Assembly (NCBI RefSeq): GCF_014297365.1
Contig: NZ_JACOQD010000003.1
Location: 62,001 to 126,000 of the forward strand
Source of the DNA: Winogradskyella echinorum
GTDB taxonomy: Bacteria > Bacteroidota > Bacteroidia > Flavobacteriales > Flavobacteriaceae
Length of the DNA: 64,000 bases
Reading direction: 5' to 3'
Below are positions 25,508 to 34,591 of this stretch, piece after piece. How positions within the stretch are numbered: position 1 is the first letter of the stretch; every line of letters begins with the position of its first letter. The position numbers and the translations under genes were made by a program. The notes beneath the pieces are model-generated. The model had not been told where the DNA came from, made no database searches, and saw only the letters and a program-made list of their open reading frames with translations.

Positions 25508-26314
25508 ATGACTCTGAAGTATTATGACACTACAAACCTAAACCCTATTGTAGAAGAGCTATTTCAACTTACATTTAGTAAAGAGGATATACCTTTTCAA
25601 TCTACTGTACTTCCTATTTGTTTTACAACCATAACTAATATATACAGTAAAGGTCAAAGTTCCGTTTATAAAAAAACAGAAACTCCTTTAATTGGTCTTA
25701 TTGCAACAGGTCAATTTTACGAATCTTATCAGTTTTTAGTTAACCAAGAAAGTAATTCATACGGTATAACATTTCATCCAACAGCGTTACACAAAATAAC
25801 AAATCTAGACATTCATAAATTAACTAATAAACACGTTCCTTTAAAAGCGTTTGCCCCTAAACTATATGAATTACTAAATCCTATCTTTTTAACTCATAAG
25901 GATGATGCTAAAGGTTTAACCAAATCATTGAAAAAATTCTTCTTAGAACTACCAATAACAACTAACAAAACAACTGCCTTAATAGATAAGCTTATAGCAA
26001 TTATACATAAAAAAGAAGGTATGCTTAATACCTACGAACTATTGGATTATATAGATTTTAGTCAAAAAACTTTAGAAACTCAATTTAAAAAAATTGTTGG
26101 TTTAACACCAGGAAAATACATACGCCTACATCGTTTTTTAAAACTAATGAGAAAACACGAAGGCAAAGAAATTGATCTTAAAGATTTAATACATATGTAC
26201 AATTATTATGATCATTCGCATTTTGTTAAAGACTTTAAACACTTTATGAAACAGTCACCTAAAGACTACTTTAAGTCTGAAAATGCATTTTTAAATGAAT
26301 ATCTAAATAAATAA
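25508..26314 (+). CDS. AraC-family transcriptional regulator
   Basis: A 268-residue regulator. The N-terminal ~160 residues have no clear family but resemble the DUF6597-like sensor region (IATGQFYESYQFLVNQESNSYGITFHPTALH). The C-terminal AraC DNA-binding domain is at about 170-262, ending with DHSHFVKDFKHFMKQSPKDYFK, the typical second HTH motif. The effector and target are unknown. It is monocistronic. Confidence 0.8.
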   Translation: MTLKYYDTTNLNPIVEELFQLTFSKEDIPFQSTVLPICFTTITNIYSKGQSSVYKKTETPLIGLIATGQFYESYQFLVNQESNSYGITFHPTALHKITNLDIHKLTNKHVPLKAFAPKLYELLNPIFLTHKDDAKGLTKSLKKFFLELPITTNKTTALIDKLIAIIHKKEGMLNTYELLDYIDFSQKTLETQFKKIVGLTPGKYIRLHRFLKLMRKHEGKEIDLKDLIHMYNYYDHSHFVKDFKHFMKQSPKDYFKSENAFLNEYLNK

Positions 26315-26440
26315 TTTAACTTCGATAATTTACATCATTTTTCAATTATTAGTCTCTATTTTTGTTTTTAGATATTTTTGCTAAACATATTTAATATAGG
26401 GTTATTGAATAATTGATAGCACTCAATGAGATAAAATATC
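26315..26440. other. Intergenic region with two -7-like motifs upstream of a terminator
   Basis: No gene. TATTTTTG occurs at 26357-26364 and 26373-26380, followed by a short inverted repeat ATTGA/TCAAT (26404-26408, 26423-26427) and then the strong terminator at 26441-26469. This could be only the 3' end of the AraC transcript or a small RNA gene of about 85 nt. From the terminator to the next gene (26470-26576) I see nothing beyond AT-rich sequence. Confidence 0.25.
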
Positions 26441-26469
26441 AAAAGAGACTTTATTTTAAAGTCTCTTTT
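26441..26469 (+). terminator. Terminator between AraC and acyl-CoA synthetase genes
   Basis: A 13-bp perfect stem AAAAGAGACTTTA / TAAAGTCTCTTTT with a 3-nt loop and T tract. Confidence 0.88.
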
Positions 26470-26576
26470 TTTATGCTCAAAATTTTAAATTATTACTCCT
26501 ATATTGACAATCTTTAGGATTAATACCGTTAATTTTTATATTTTCGTAATATCCCATACTAATTATTGCTAAATAT

Positions 26577-28349
26577 ATGACAGAGATAACCCGCCTCTTT
26601 GATTTTCCATACTATCAATTAAAACATAAACCATCTGATTCTGCCTTAGTTACAAAATATGATGGTAAATGGACACCTATGTCTACCAAAGAATACATTG
26701 ATAAGTCGAATACAATTAGTAGAGCACTTTTGAGATTAGGTATTAAAAAAAATGATAAAATTGCTGTAATCTCTACTACCAATAGAACCGAGTGGAATAT
26801 TATGGATATTGGTATTTTACAAACGGGTGCTCAAAATATACCGATTTATCCAACTATATGTGCAGAAGATTATGAATATGTATTAAATCATAGCGAATCT
26901 ATTTACTGCTTTGTTTCAGATGAAGAAGTTTTAGAAAAGGTTAGAAAAGTACAAGCAAACACCGGTTTAAAAGAAGTTTACTCTTTCAATCATATAGATG
27001 GTTGTAAACATTATTCAGAATTATTTGAACTCGGAAAAGACGAAAGTAACCAACCCGAAGTTGAAGCTCGTAAAGACGCTGTAAAACCAGAAGATCTTGC
27101 AACTATAATATATACATCTGGTACTACCGGGAGACCTAAAGGCGTAATGTTATCACATTGGAATATTACTAGCAATGCTTTAGACAGCTCTCCTCGAGTT
27201 CCCTTAGTAGATGGCGAAACTCGCATTCTAAGTTTTTTACCAATTTGTCACATTTTTGAACGTGTGTTAATATATGTTTACCAACATGCTGGAACCTCAA
27301 TTTATTTTGCAGAAGGTATAGACAAAATTGGTGAAAATGCTAAAGAAATTAAGCCTAACTTAATGAGTGTTGTACCTCGACTGCTAGAAAAGGTATTTGA
27401 TAAAATTATGCTTAAAGGTGAGGAACTTACAGGCATTAAAAAGTCACTTTTCTTTTGGGCGGTTAAACTGGGTGAAAAATGGGAGCCTTATGGAGCCAAC
27501 GGAGCATGGTACGAGTTTAAACTCAAAATAGCCAACAAACTTATTTTTAGTAAGTGGAGAGAAGCCTTAGGTGGTGAATTAACAACAATGGTTTCTGGTA
27601 GTGCTGCATTACAAGTTAGGTTAGCAAGAGTTTTTGGTGCTGCTAAAATGCTAGTGATGGAAGGTTATGGACTTACTGAAACCTCTCCAGTTGTTTCAGT
27701 TGGTTTATACAAAGACAAAATGTATAAAGTTGGTACCGTTGGCAAACCTATAGATAACGTAGAGGTTAAAATTGCAGAAGATGGAGAAGTCCTTATAAAG
27801 GGACCAAATGTAATGATGGGCTATTATAAAGATCCGGATAAGACGGCAGAAGTAATGTCTGGTGATTATTTCCATACAGGTGATAAAGGTGAAATTGACT
27901 CGGATGGTTTCTTAAAAATTACAGGTCGTAAAAAAGAAATGTTTAAAACTTCTGGTGGTAAATATGTTATTCCGCCACTTTTAGAAAACGACATGAAACA
28001 ATCCCTTTTTATAGAACAAATTATGGTTGTCGGTGAAGGTGAAAAAATGCCAGCTGCTTTAATTCAGCCTAATTTCGATTTCATAAGAGATTGGATTGAC
28101 CATAAACAAAATGGTGTGGGAAAAACAGATGAAGAAATTGCCTCTTCAGAAATTGTAATTAACCGAATTCAAAAAGAAATAGACAAATACAATAAACATT
28201 TTGGTAAATGGGAACAAATTAAACGTTTTGAACTTACTCCAGATGTTTGGTCTATAGATGGTGGTCATCTCACTCCTACCATGAAAATGAAACGAGCCAT
28301 TATTAAAGATATATACAAAGACTTGTATGAGAAAATTTATAGACCTTAA
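26577..28349 (+). CDS. Long-chain acyl-CoA synthetase (AMP-forming)
   Basis: A 590-residue adenylate-forming enzyme that activates fatty acids with ATP and CoA. Motif I is IIYTSGTTGRPKGVMLSH, motif II includes EGYGLTETSPVVS, and GDYFHTGDKGEIDSDGFLKITGRKKEMFKTSGGKY (in parts) gives the hinge and C-terminal lid. The length and the late KRAIIKDIYKDLYEKIY fit the FadD15/FAA-like long-chain type. It lies before the MarR-fadNAE operon but has its own terminator, so it is a separate unit feeding the same pathway. Confidence 0.9.
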   Translation: MTEITRLFDFPYYQLKHKPSDSALVTKYDGKWTPMSTKEYIDKSNTISRALLRLGIKKNDKIAVISTTNRTEWNIMDIGILQTGAQNIPIYPTICAEDYEYVLNHSESIYCFVSDEEVLEKVRKVQANTGLKEVYSFNHIDGCKHYSELFELGKDESNQPEVEARKDAVKPEDLATIIYTSGTTGRPKGVMLSHWNITSNALDSSPRVPLVDGETRILSFLPICHIFERVLIYVYQHAGTSIYFAEGIDKIGENAKEIKPNLMSVVPRLLEKVFDKIMLKGEELTGIKKSLFFWAVKLGEKWEPYGANGAWYEFKLKIANKLIFSKWREALGGELTTMVSGSAALQVRLARVFGAAKMLVMEGYGLTETSPVVSVGLYKDKMYKVGTVGKPIDNVEVKIAEDGEVLIKGPNVMMGYYKDPDKTAEVMSGDYFHTGDKGEIDSDGFLKITGRKKEMFKTSGGKYVIPPLLENDMKQSLFIEQIMVVGEGEKMPAALIQPNFDFIRDWIDHKQNGVGKTDEEIASSEIVINRIQKEIDKYNKHFGKWEQIKRFELTPDVWSIDGGHLTPTMKMKRAIIKDIYKDLYEKIYRP

Positions 28350-28382
28350 AAAAAGGATTCTCAATTAAAGTCTCTAATTATT

Positions 28383-28407
28383 AAGAGAACCCTAATATGG
28401 TTCTCTT
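28383..28407 (+). terminator. Terminator after acyl-CoA synthetase
   Basis: A 9-bp perfect stem AAGAGAACC / GGTTCTCTT with a 7-nt loop followed by a run of T. Confidence 0.85.
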
Positions 28408-28450
28408 TTTTTGTGCAAAATATAAGGAATCATAAAAATCATACTTAATT

Positions 28451-28468
28451 TATTATGCGTGCATAGTA
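28451..28468. promoter_or_regulatory. Candidate MarR operator
   Basis: The 18-bp imperfect palindrome TATTATGCGTGCATAGTA has 7 of 8 arm positions paired around a 2-bp centre. It ends 9 nt before the -7 element of the MarR gene, where the -33 contact should be, so bound protein would block the promoter. Confidence 0.5.
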
Positions 28469-28477
28469 TTTTTTTAT

Positions 28478-28485
28478 TATCTTTG
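28478..28485 (+). promoter_or_regulatory. -7 promoter element TATCTTTG of the beta-oxidation operon
   Basis: TATCTTTG is a full match to TAnnTTTG, 17 nt before the MarR start codon. Confidence 0.6.
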
Positions 28486-28502
28486 GTTTTCAATTATTTC
28501 TT

Positions 28503-28958
28503 ATGAAGGACAAAACCATTGACTATATACTTAGAACCACTTGGTTAGCAGTTAACAAAATGTACAACGAAGAAGCTTTAAAATTTGATTCTACAATGGC
28601 TACCGGCTTTGCTTTATTAAGTATTGATCCAGAAAATGGTACACCTTCTACGTCTTTAGGTCCAAAAATGGGTATGGAAGCTACAAGTTTATCTCGTACA
28701 CTAAAAACAATGGAAGAAAAAGGATTGATTATTAGAAAACCAAACCCTGAAGATGGTCGTGGAGTCTTAATTTTTTTAACCGAATTTGGTAGAGAGAAAA
28801 GAGCCTATTCAAGAGAAAAAGTATTGACTTTTAATGAAGCTATAAAAGCAAATGTCTCTGAAGAAGAATTAGCAAACTTTCAAAAAGTAACGGAAGTCAT
28901 TAATAATATGATTTCTAATAAACAGATATACAATCAAAAAGAACACACTTTAAAATAA
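28503..28958 (+). CDS. MarR-family regulator of beta-oxidation
   Basis: A 151-residue winged-helix protein. The wHTH is seen in TSLGPKMGMEATSLSRTLKTMEEKGLIIRKPNPEDGRGVLIFLTEFG (in parts), with the MarR wing RKPNPEDGRGV. It starts the operon MarR-fadN-fadA-fadE, only 1 nt before fadN. A palindrome over its promoter suggests autorepression, released by an acyl-CoA, as in other fatty-acid MarR or FadR systems (inference). Confidence 0.88.
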   Translation: MKDKTIDYILRTTWLAVNKMYNEEALKFDSTMATGFALLSIDPENGTPSTSLGPKMGMEATSLSRTLKTMEEKGLIIRKPNPEDGRGVLIFLTEFGREKRAYSREKVLTFNEAIKANVSEEELANFQKVTEVINNMISNKQIYNQKEHTLK

Positions 28959-28959
28959 G

Positions 28960-31368
28960 ATGAGTAAACGTAGAATTAAAAAAATAGCCATTATTGGCTC
29001 AGGGATTATGGGAAGCGGTATTGCTTGTCATTTTGCCAACATTGGTGTAGATGTTTTACTATTAGACATCGTACCACGAGAACTTAACGATAAAGAAAAA
29101 GCTAAAGGCTTAACTTTAGAAGATAAAGTGGTAAGAAACCGTTTGGTTAATGATGCTTTAACAGCTTCCATTAAATCAAAACCTGCTCCACTCTATCATC
29201 CATCATTTAAAAACAGAATTACAACTGGTAATCTCGAAGATGATATTGCCAAAGTAAAAGATGTAGATTGGATTATGGAAGTTGTTGTAGAACGACTAGA
29301 CATTAAACAACAAGTTTTTGAAAAACTAGAACAACACAGAACACCTGGTACTTTAATTACATCTAATACCTCTGGTATTCCTATTAAATTTATGAGTGAA
29401 GGACGTAGTGACGATTTCCAGAAGCATTTCTGTGGAACACACTTCTTCAATCCTGCACGTTACTTAAAATTATTTGAAATCATTCCAGGACCTAAAACAG
29501 ATGCTTCTGTATTAGAATTCTTAAATGAATATGGAGAAAAATTCTTAGGAAAAACATCTGTCGTAGCTAAAGACACACCTGCTTTTATTGGAAATAGAAT
29601 CGGGATTTTTAGCATTATGAGTTTATTTCATACCGTTAAGGATTTAGATTTAACTATTGAAGAGGTAGATAAATTATCTGGTCCAGTTATAGGTCGTCCT
29701 AAATCAGCAACATTCCGTACGGTTGATGTTGTAGGACTAGACACTTTAGTACATGTAGCTAACGGAATTAGAGAAAATTGTCCTAATGACGAACGTTTAG
29801 AGCTTTTTAAATTACCAGATTTCATCAACACCATGATGGAAAATAAATGGTTAGGAAGCAAAACTGGTCAAGGATTTTATAAAAAGAATGTTTCGGCAGA
29901 AGGTAAAAAAGAGATTTTATCGCTAGACTTAAACACGCTAGAATATCGCGCTGCTAAACGCGCAAAATTTGCCACCTTAGAATTAACGAAGACCGTTGAT
30001 AAGGTTGTAGACCGTTTTAAAATATTAGTAAAAGGAAAAGATAAAGCTGGCGAATTCTACAGAAAGAGTTTCTCTGCTTTATTCGCATATGTTTCTAACA
30101 GAATTCCAGAAATTACAGACGATTTATACAAAATCGATGATGCCATGAAGGCAGGATTTGGATGGGAACATGGACCTTTTCAAATTTGGGATGCTATTGG
30201 AGTTGAAAAAGGTATCGAAATGATGCAAGCTGAAGGTTTAAAACCTGCAGATTGGGTACAAGATATGCTTCAATCTGGTAGCGATAGCTTCTACTCTATT
30301 AAAGATGGAGCAACGTATGCTTATAATATTCCGACGAAGACACAAGAAAAAATTCCTGGTCAAGATAGCTTTATCATTTTAGATAATATTCGTAAAACAT
30401 CCGAAGTATTTAAAAACTCAGGTGTTGTAGTAGAAGATTTAGGCGATGGAATTCTTAATGTGGAATTCCAATCGAAAATGAATACCATTGGAGGCGATGT
30501 TTTGGCTGGATTAAATAAAGCGATTGATTTAGCTGAAAAAGATTTCGCAGGATTGGTTGTTGGAAACCAAGCAGCTAATTTCTCAGTTGGAGCAAACATC
30601 GGAATGATTTTTATGATGGCTGCAGAACAAGAATATGATGAGCTAAATATGGCTATCAAATATTTCCAAGACAGTATGATGCGTATGCGTTACTCGTCTA
30701 TTCCAACTATTGCTGCACCGCATGGCATGGCTCTTGGCGGAGGCTGTGAATTATCAATGCATGCAGACAAAGTGGTTGCAGCAGCAGAAACTTACATCGG
30801 CTTGGTTGAGTTTGGTGTTGGTGTTATTCCTGGTGGTGGAGGTTCTAAAGAAATGACTTTAAGAGCATCAGACACATTTAAAAAAGGAGATGTACAACTC
30901 AATACACTTCAAGAATATTTCTTAACGATCGGAATGGCGAAAGTAGCAACTTCTGCTTACGAAGCTTACGATTTAGGAATTCTTCAAAAAGGAAAAGATA
31001 TCGTAGTTGTAAATAAAGATAGACAAATAGCAGTAGCTAAACAGCATGCTATGTTAATGGCTGATATGGGCTATACGCAACCTGTAAAACGTACAGATGT
31101 TAAAGTACTAGGTAAACAAGCCTTAAGTATGTTTATGGTAGGTACAGACTCTATGCAAGACAGCAACTACATTAGTGAGCACGACAGAAAAATTGCAAAT
31201 AAACTAGGTTATGTTATGGCTGGTGGCGATTTATCTGAACCAACTTTAGTAAGCGAACAGTATTTATTAGACTTAGAACGCGAAGCTTTCTTGTCTTTAT
31301 GTACTGAACGTAAAACATTGGAAAGAATTCAGCATATGTTAACTAAAGGGAAACCGTTACGTAATTAA
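28960..31368 (+). CDS. fadN: 3-hydroxyacyl-CoA dehydrogenase / enoyl-CoA hydratase (FadN-type)
   Basis: An 802-residue bifunctional beta-oxidation enzyme. The N-terminal NAD-binding domain (GSGIMGSGIACHFANIG from about residue 12) and two dehydrogenase C-domains (GWEHGPFQIWDAIG in the second) precede an enoyl-CoA hydratase domain at about 490-690 (LGGGCELSMHADKVVAAAETYIGLVEFGVGVIPGGGG in parts). This order is that of Bacillus FadN, the reverse of E. coli FadB. With fadA and fadE following, the gene order equals the B. subtilis fadNAE operon. Confidence 0.92.
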   Translation: MSKRRIKKIAIIGSGIMGSGIACHFANIGVDVLLLDIVPRELNDKEKAKGLTLEDKVVRNRLVNDALTASIKSKPAPLYHPSFKNRITTGNLEDDIAKVKDVDWIMEVVVERLDIKQQVFEKLEQHRTPGTLITSNTSGIPIKFMSEGRSDDFQKHFCGTHFFNPARYLKLFEIIPGPKTDASVLEFLNEYGEKFLGKTSVVAKDTPAFIGNRIGIFSIMSLFHTVKDLDLTIEEVDKLSGPVIGRPKSATFRTVDVVGLDTLVHVANGIRENCPNDERLELFKLPDFINTMMENKWLGSKTGQGFYKKNVSAEGKKEILSLDLNTLEYRAAKRAKFATLELTKTVDKVVDRFKILVKGKDKAGEFYRKSFSALFAYVSNRIPEITDDLYKIDDAMKAGFGWEHGPFQIWDAIGVEKGIEMMQAEGLKPADWVQDMLQSGSDSFYSIKDGATYAYNIPTKTQEKIPGQDSFIILDNIRKTSEVFKNSGVVVEDLGDGILNVEFQSKMNTIGGDVLAGLNKAIDLAEKDFAGLVVGNQAANFSVGANIGMIFMMAAEQEYDELNMAIKYFQDSMMRMRYSSIPTIAAPHGMALGGGCELSMHADKVVAAAETYIGLVEFGVGVIPGGGGSKEMTLRASDTFKKGDVQLNTLQEYFLTIGMAKVATSAYEAYDLGILQKGKDIVVVNKDRQIAVAKQHAMLMADMGYTQPVKRTDVKVLGKQALSMFMVGTDSMQDSNYISEHDRKIANKLGYVMAGGDLSEPTLVSEQYLLDLEREAFLSLCTERKTLERIQHMLTKGKPLRN

Positions 31369-31384
31369 AAATTACTATGCCTTT

Positions 31385-31460
31385 TGCTTTTAGCTTTTAG
31401 CTATTGGCAAATGCAGTAAACAACACAATGCTAAAAGCCAAGAGCTAATAATTAAAAGCA
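31385..31460. repeat. Palindromic intergenic repeat, copy A
   Basis: The left arm TGCTTTTAGCTTTTAGCTAT plus TGGC pairs imperfectly with the right arm, whose reverse complement is TGCTTTTAATTATTAGCTCT plus TGGC. The two arms (31385-31408 and 31437-31460) flank about 28 nt, so the RNA could fold into a long hairpin between fadN and fadA. The 15-mer TAGCTTTTAGCTATT recurs exactly in copy B at 42844-42858. Confidence 0.6.
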
Positions 31461-31466
31461 TAAAAT

Positions 31467-32660
31467 ATGAAAACAGCATATATAGTAAAAGCATACAGAA
31501 CCGCAGTTGGTAAAGCTCCAAAAGGCGTGTTTCGTTTTAAAAGAACAGATGAATTGGCAGCAGAAACCATCAAATACATGATGAAAGAACTGCCAAATTT
31601 AGACCCAAAACGTATAGACGACGTAATTGTTGGTAACGCGATGCCAGAAGGTTCACAAGGATTAAACATGGCGCGTTTAATCTCATTAATGGGATTAGAA
31701 GTTGTTGATGTACCTGGTGTTACCGTTAACCGTTTTTGCTCCTCTGGAGTTGAAACTATTGGTATGGCAACAGCAAAAATTCAAGCCGGAATGGCAGATT
31801 GTATCATTGCAGGAGGTGCAGAAAGTATGAGTAGTGTCCCAATGACTGGTTTTAAACCAGAATTGAATTACGATGCCATTGTAAAAAATGGTCATGAAGA
31901 TTATTATTGGGGAATGGGAAATACTGCCGAAGCCGTGGCAAAGCAATTCAATGTCTCTAGAGAAGATCAAGATGAATTTGCCTACAATTCGCATATGAAA
32001 GCCTTAAGAGCACAAGCCGAAAATCGTTTTCAAGATCAAATTGTACCAATAGAAGTTGAGCAAACTTATATTGATGCTAATGGAAAGAAAGCAACAAAGT
32101 CATACACAGTAACTAAAGACGAAGGACCTCGTGCAGGTACTAGCAAAGAGGCTTTAGCAAAACTAAGAGCTGTATTTGCTGCTGGTGGAAGTGTCACAGC
32201 AGGTAACTCTTCTCAAATGAGTGATGGTGCTGCCTTTGTAATGGTAATGAGCGAAGATATGGTAAAAGAATTAGGTCTTGAACCAGTTGCACGTATGGTA
32301 AATTATGCCGCTGCAGGAGTTGAACCTCGTATTATGGGAATTGGACCAGTAAAAGCGATTCCAAAAGCATTAAAACAAGCAGGTTTAAAACAAGATGATT
32401 TAGCATTAATAGAATTGAATGAAGCTTTCGCTTCGCAGTCTTTAGCAGTCATCAGAGAATTAAACTTAAATCCAGATATCATTAACGTAAATGGTGGAGC
32501 AATTGCATTAGGTCATCCATTAGGCTGTACAGGTGCAAAATTATCCGTTCAACTTTTTGATGAAATGCGTAAGCAAGACATGAAAGGTAAATATGGTGCA
32601 GTAACCATGTGTGTTGGAACTGGCCAAGGTGCTTGTGGAATATTCGAATTTTTAAATTAA
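31467..32660 (+). CDS. fadA: Acetyl-CoA C-acyltransferase (thiolase)
   Basis: A 397-residue thiolase that cleaves 3-ketoacyl-CoA. The acyl-accepting cysteine is C91 in NRFCSSGVETIGMA; the late motifs NEAFASQ, GGAIALGHPLGCTGA and MCVGTGQGACGIFEF supply the second cysteine and the His. It is the third gene of the operon, 98 nt after fadN, the gap being filled by a palindromic repeat. Confidence 0.95.
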   Translation: MKTAYIVKAYRTAVGKAPKGVFRFKRTDELAAETIKYMMKELPNLDPKRIDDVIVGNAMPEGSQGLNMARLISLMGLEVVDVPGVTVNRFCSSGVETIGMATAKIQAGMADCIIAGGAESMSSVPMTGFKPELNYDAIVKNGHEDYYWGMGNTAEAVAKQFNVSREDQDEFAYNSHMKALRAQAENRFQDQIVPIEVEQTYIDANGKKATKSYTVTKDEGPRAGTSKEALAKLRAVFAAGGSVTAGNSSQMSDGAAFVMVMSEDMVKELGLEPVARMVNYAAAGVEPRIMGIGPVKAIPKALKQAGLKQDDLALIELNEAFASQSLAVIRELNLNPDIINVNGGAIALGHPLGCTGAKLSVQLFDEMRKQDMKGKYGAVTMCVGTGQGACGIFEFLN

Positions 32661-32687
32661 CAAAAGAACTTAATACAATACTATAAA

Positions 32688-34496
32688 ATGGCAGATACAG
32701 AAAAAGATATCCTACGTGGAGGTCAATTCTTAGTAAAAGAAACAAAGTGTGAAGATGTATTTACTCCTGAAGATTTTTCAGAAGAACAAACCATGATGAA
32801 GGAATCCGTAATGGAATTCAACGAACGTGAAATAATCGCTCACAAACCAAGATTTGAAGCTAAAGATTATGCATTAACTGAAGAAGTTATGCGTAAGGCT
32901 GGTGAAATGGGCTTTTTAAGTGTTTCAGTTCCTGAAGCTTATGGAGGAATGGGAATGGGATTTGTTTCTACATGTTTAACATGTGATTACATTTCGTCTG
33001 GTACCGGATCTTTTAGTACTGCTTTTGGTGCGCACACAGGAATTGGCACCATGCCAATTACATTATATGGTACTGAGGCACAGAAACAAAAGTATGTACC
33101 AAAATTAGCTTCAGGTGAGTGGTTTGGTGCTTATTGTTTAACTGAGCCTGGAGCTGGTTCTGATGCTAATTCTGGTAAAACTACTGCCACTCTTTCTGAT
33201 GATGGTAAATCATATAAAATTAATGGACAAAAAATGTGGATTTCAAACGCAGGCTTCTGTAGTTTGATGATCGTTTTTGCACGTATTGAAGACGATAAAA
33301 ATATTACAGGATTTATCGTAGAATACGATGGCGATAATCCTAACGGCATTACTTTAGGTGAAGAAGAACATAAATTAGGTATTAGAGCAAGTTCTACACG
33401 TCAAGTATTTTTTAACGATACGGTTGTACCAGTTGAAAACATGTTAGCTGGTCGTGGTGAAGGGTTTAAAATTGCAATGAACGCACTTAACGTTGGTCGT
33501 ATAAAGTTGGCTGCCGCTTGTTTAGATTCGCAACGTCGTATTTTAACAACAGCTGTAAATTACGCCAACGAACGTAAGCAATTTAAAACTCCTATTGCAA
33601 ACTTTGGAGCCATTAAGACAAAAATAGCTGAAATGGCAGCTAGTGCTTATGCTGGTGAATCTGCAACCTATAGAGCTGCAAAAAATATTGAAGATAGAAT
33701 CGCATTAAGAGTTGCCGCTGGTAATACACACCAAGAAGCAGAGCTTAAAGGTGTGGAAGAATATGCTATTGAGTGTTCTATTTTAAAAGTAGCAGTGTCC
33801 GAAGATGTACAAAATTGTGCTGACGAAGGAATCCAAATTTTTGGTGGTATGGGATTCTCTGAAGAAACGCCAATGGAAGCCGCTTGGAGAGATGCTCGTA
33901 TTGCTCGAATTTATGAAGGAACTAACGAAATCAATAGAATGTTAGCTGTTGGTATGTTAGTAAAAAAGGCCATGAAAGGTCATGTAGATTTATTAGGACC
34001 TGCACAAGCTGTGCAAGAAGAATTAATGGGTATTCCATCGTTTGATACTCCAGATTATTCAGAATTATTTTCTGAAGAAAAGCAAATGATTGCAAAGCTT
34101 AAGAAAACATTCTTAATGGTTGCTGGTGGAGCTGTTCAAAAATTTGGACCGCAACTAGAAGAGCACCAACAATTACTTATTGCAGCTGCAGATATCTTAA
34201 TTGAAATCTATATGGCAGAATCTGCAATTTTAAGAACTGAGAAAAATGTTAAGCGAACTAGCGAAAAAGAGCAATCTGCTCAAATAGCTATGGCAAAATT
34301 ATATTTATATCACGCTGTAGATATCGTTGAAGAAAAAGGTAAAGAAAGTATTATTTCTTTTGCTGAAGGAGACGAACAACGTATGATGTTAATGGGTCTT
34401 AAACGTTTTACAAAATATACAAACTATCCAGATATTGTAGATCTACGTATTGAGATAGCTGAAAAAGTAAAAGCAGAAAATAAGTACTGCTTTTAG
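32688..34496 (+). CDS. fadE: Acyl-CoA dehydrogenase (FadE-type)
   Basis: A 602-residue flavoprotein doing the first oxidation of beta-oxidation. The ACAD core shows YCLTEPGAGSDANSGKT and MWISNAGFC (FAD and substrate sites), GRGEGFKIAMNALNVGRIKLAA, and QIFGGMGFSEETPMEAAWRDARIARIYEGTNEI (in parts) with the catalytic glutamate region. The extra C-terminal ~190 residues are typical of the long Bacillus FadE / VLCAD-like group. It ends the operon, 27 nt after fadA. Confidence 0.93.
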   Translation: MADTEKDILRGGQFLVKETKCEDVFTPEDFSEEQTMMKESVMEFNEREIIAHKPRFEAKDYALTEEVMRKAGEMGFLSVSVPEAYGGMGMGFVSTCLTCDYISSGTGSFSTAFGAHTGIGTMPITLYGTEAQKQKYVPKLASGEWFGAYCLTEPGAGSDANSGKTTATLSDDGKSYKINGQKMWISNAGFCSLMIVFARIEDDKNITGFIVEYDGDNPNGITLGEEEHKLGIRASSTRQVFFNDTVVPVENMLAGRGEGFKIAMNALNVGRIKLAAACLDSQRRILTTAVNYANERKQFKTPIANFGAIKTKIAEMAASAYAGESATYRAAKNIEDRIALRVAAGNTHQEAELKGVEEYAIECSILKVAVSEDVQNCADEGIQIFGGMGFSEETPMEAAWRDARIARIYEGTNEINRMLAVGMLVKKAMKGHVDLLGPAQAVQEELMGIPSFDTPDYSELFSEEKQMIAKLKKTFLMVAGGAVQKFGPQLEEHQQLLIAAADILIEIYMAESAILRTEKNVKRTSEKEQSAQIAMAKLYLYHAVDIVEEKGKESIISFAEGDEQRMMLMGLKRFTKYTNYPDIVDLRIEIAEKVKAENKYCF

Positions 34497-34520
34497 GTTA
34501 AGTTTAAGTTAGAAATGGAA

Positions 34521-34555
34521 AAAAAGTCAATTCATTAATTTGAGTTGGCTTTTTT
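34521..34555 (+). terminator. Terminator of the fad operon
   Basis: A stem of at least 14 bp including G-U pairs (AAAAAGTCAATTCA / TGAGTTGGCTTTTT), loop TTAATT, followed by T residues. Confidence 0.75.
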
Positions 34556-34591
34556 TATTTCACTATCTTTAGTTTTTCCAAAAAACTAGTC

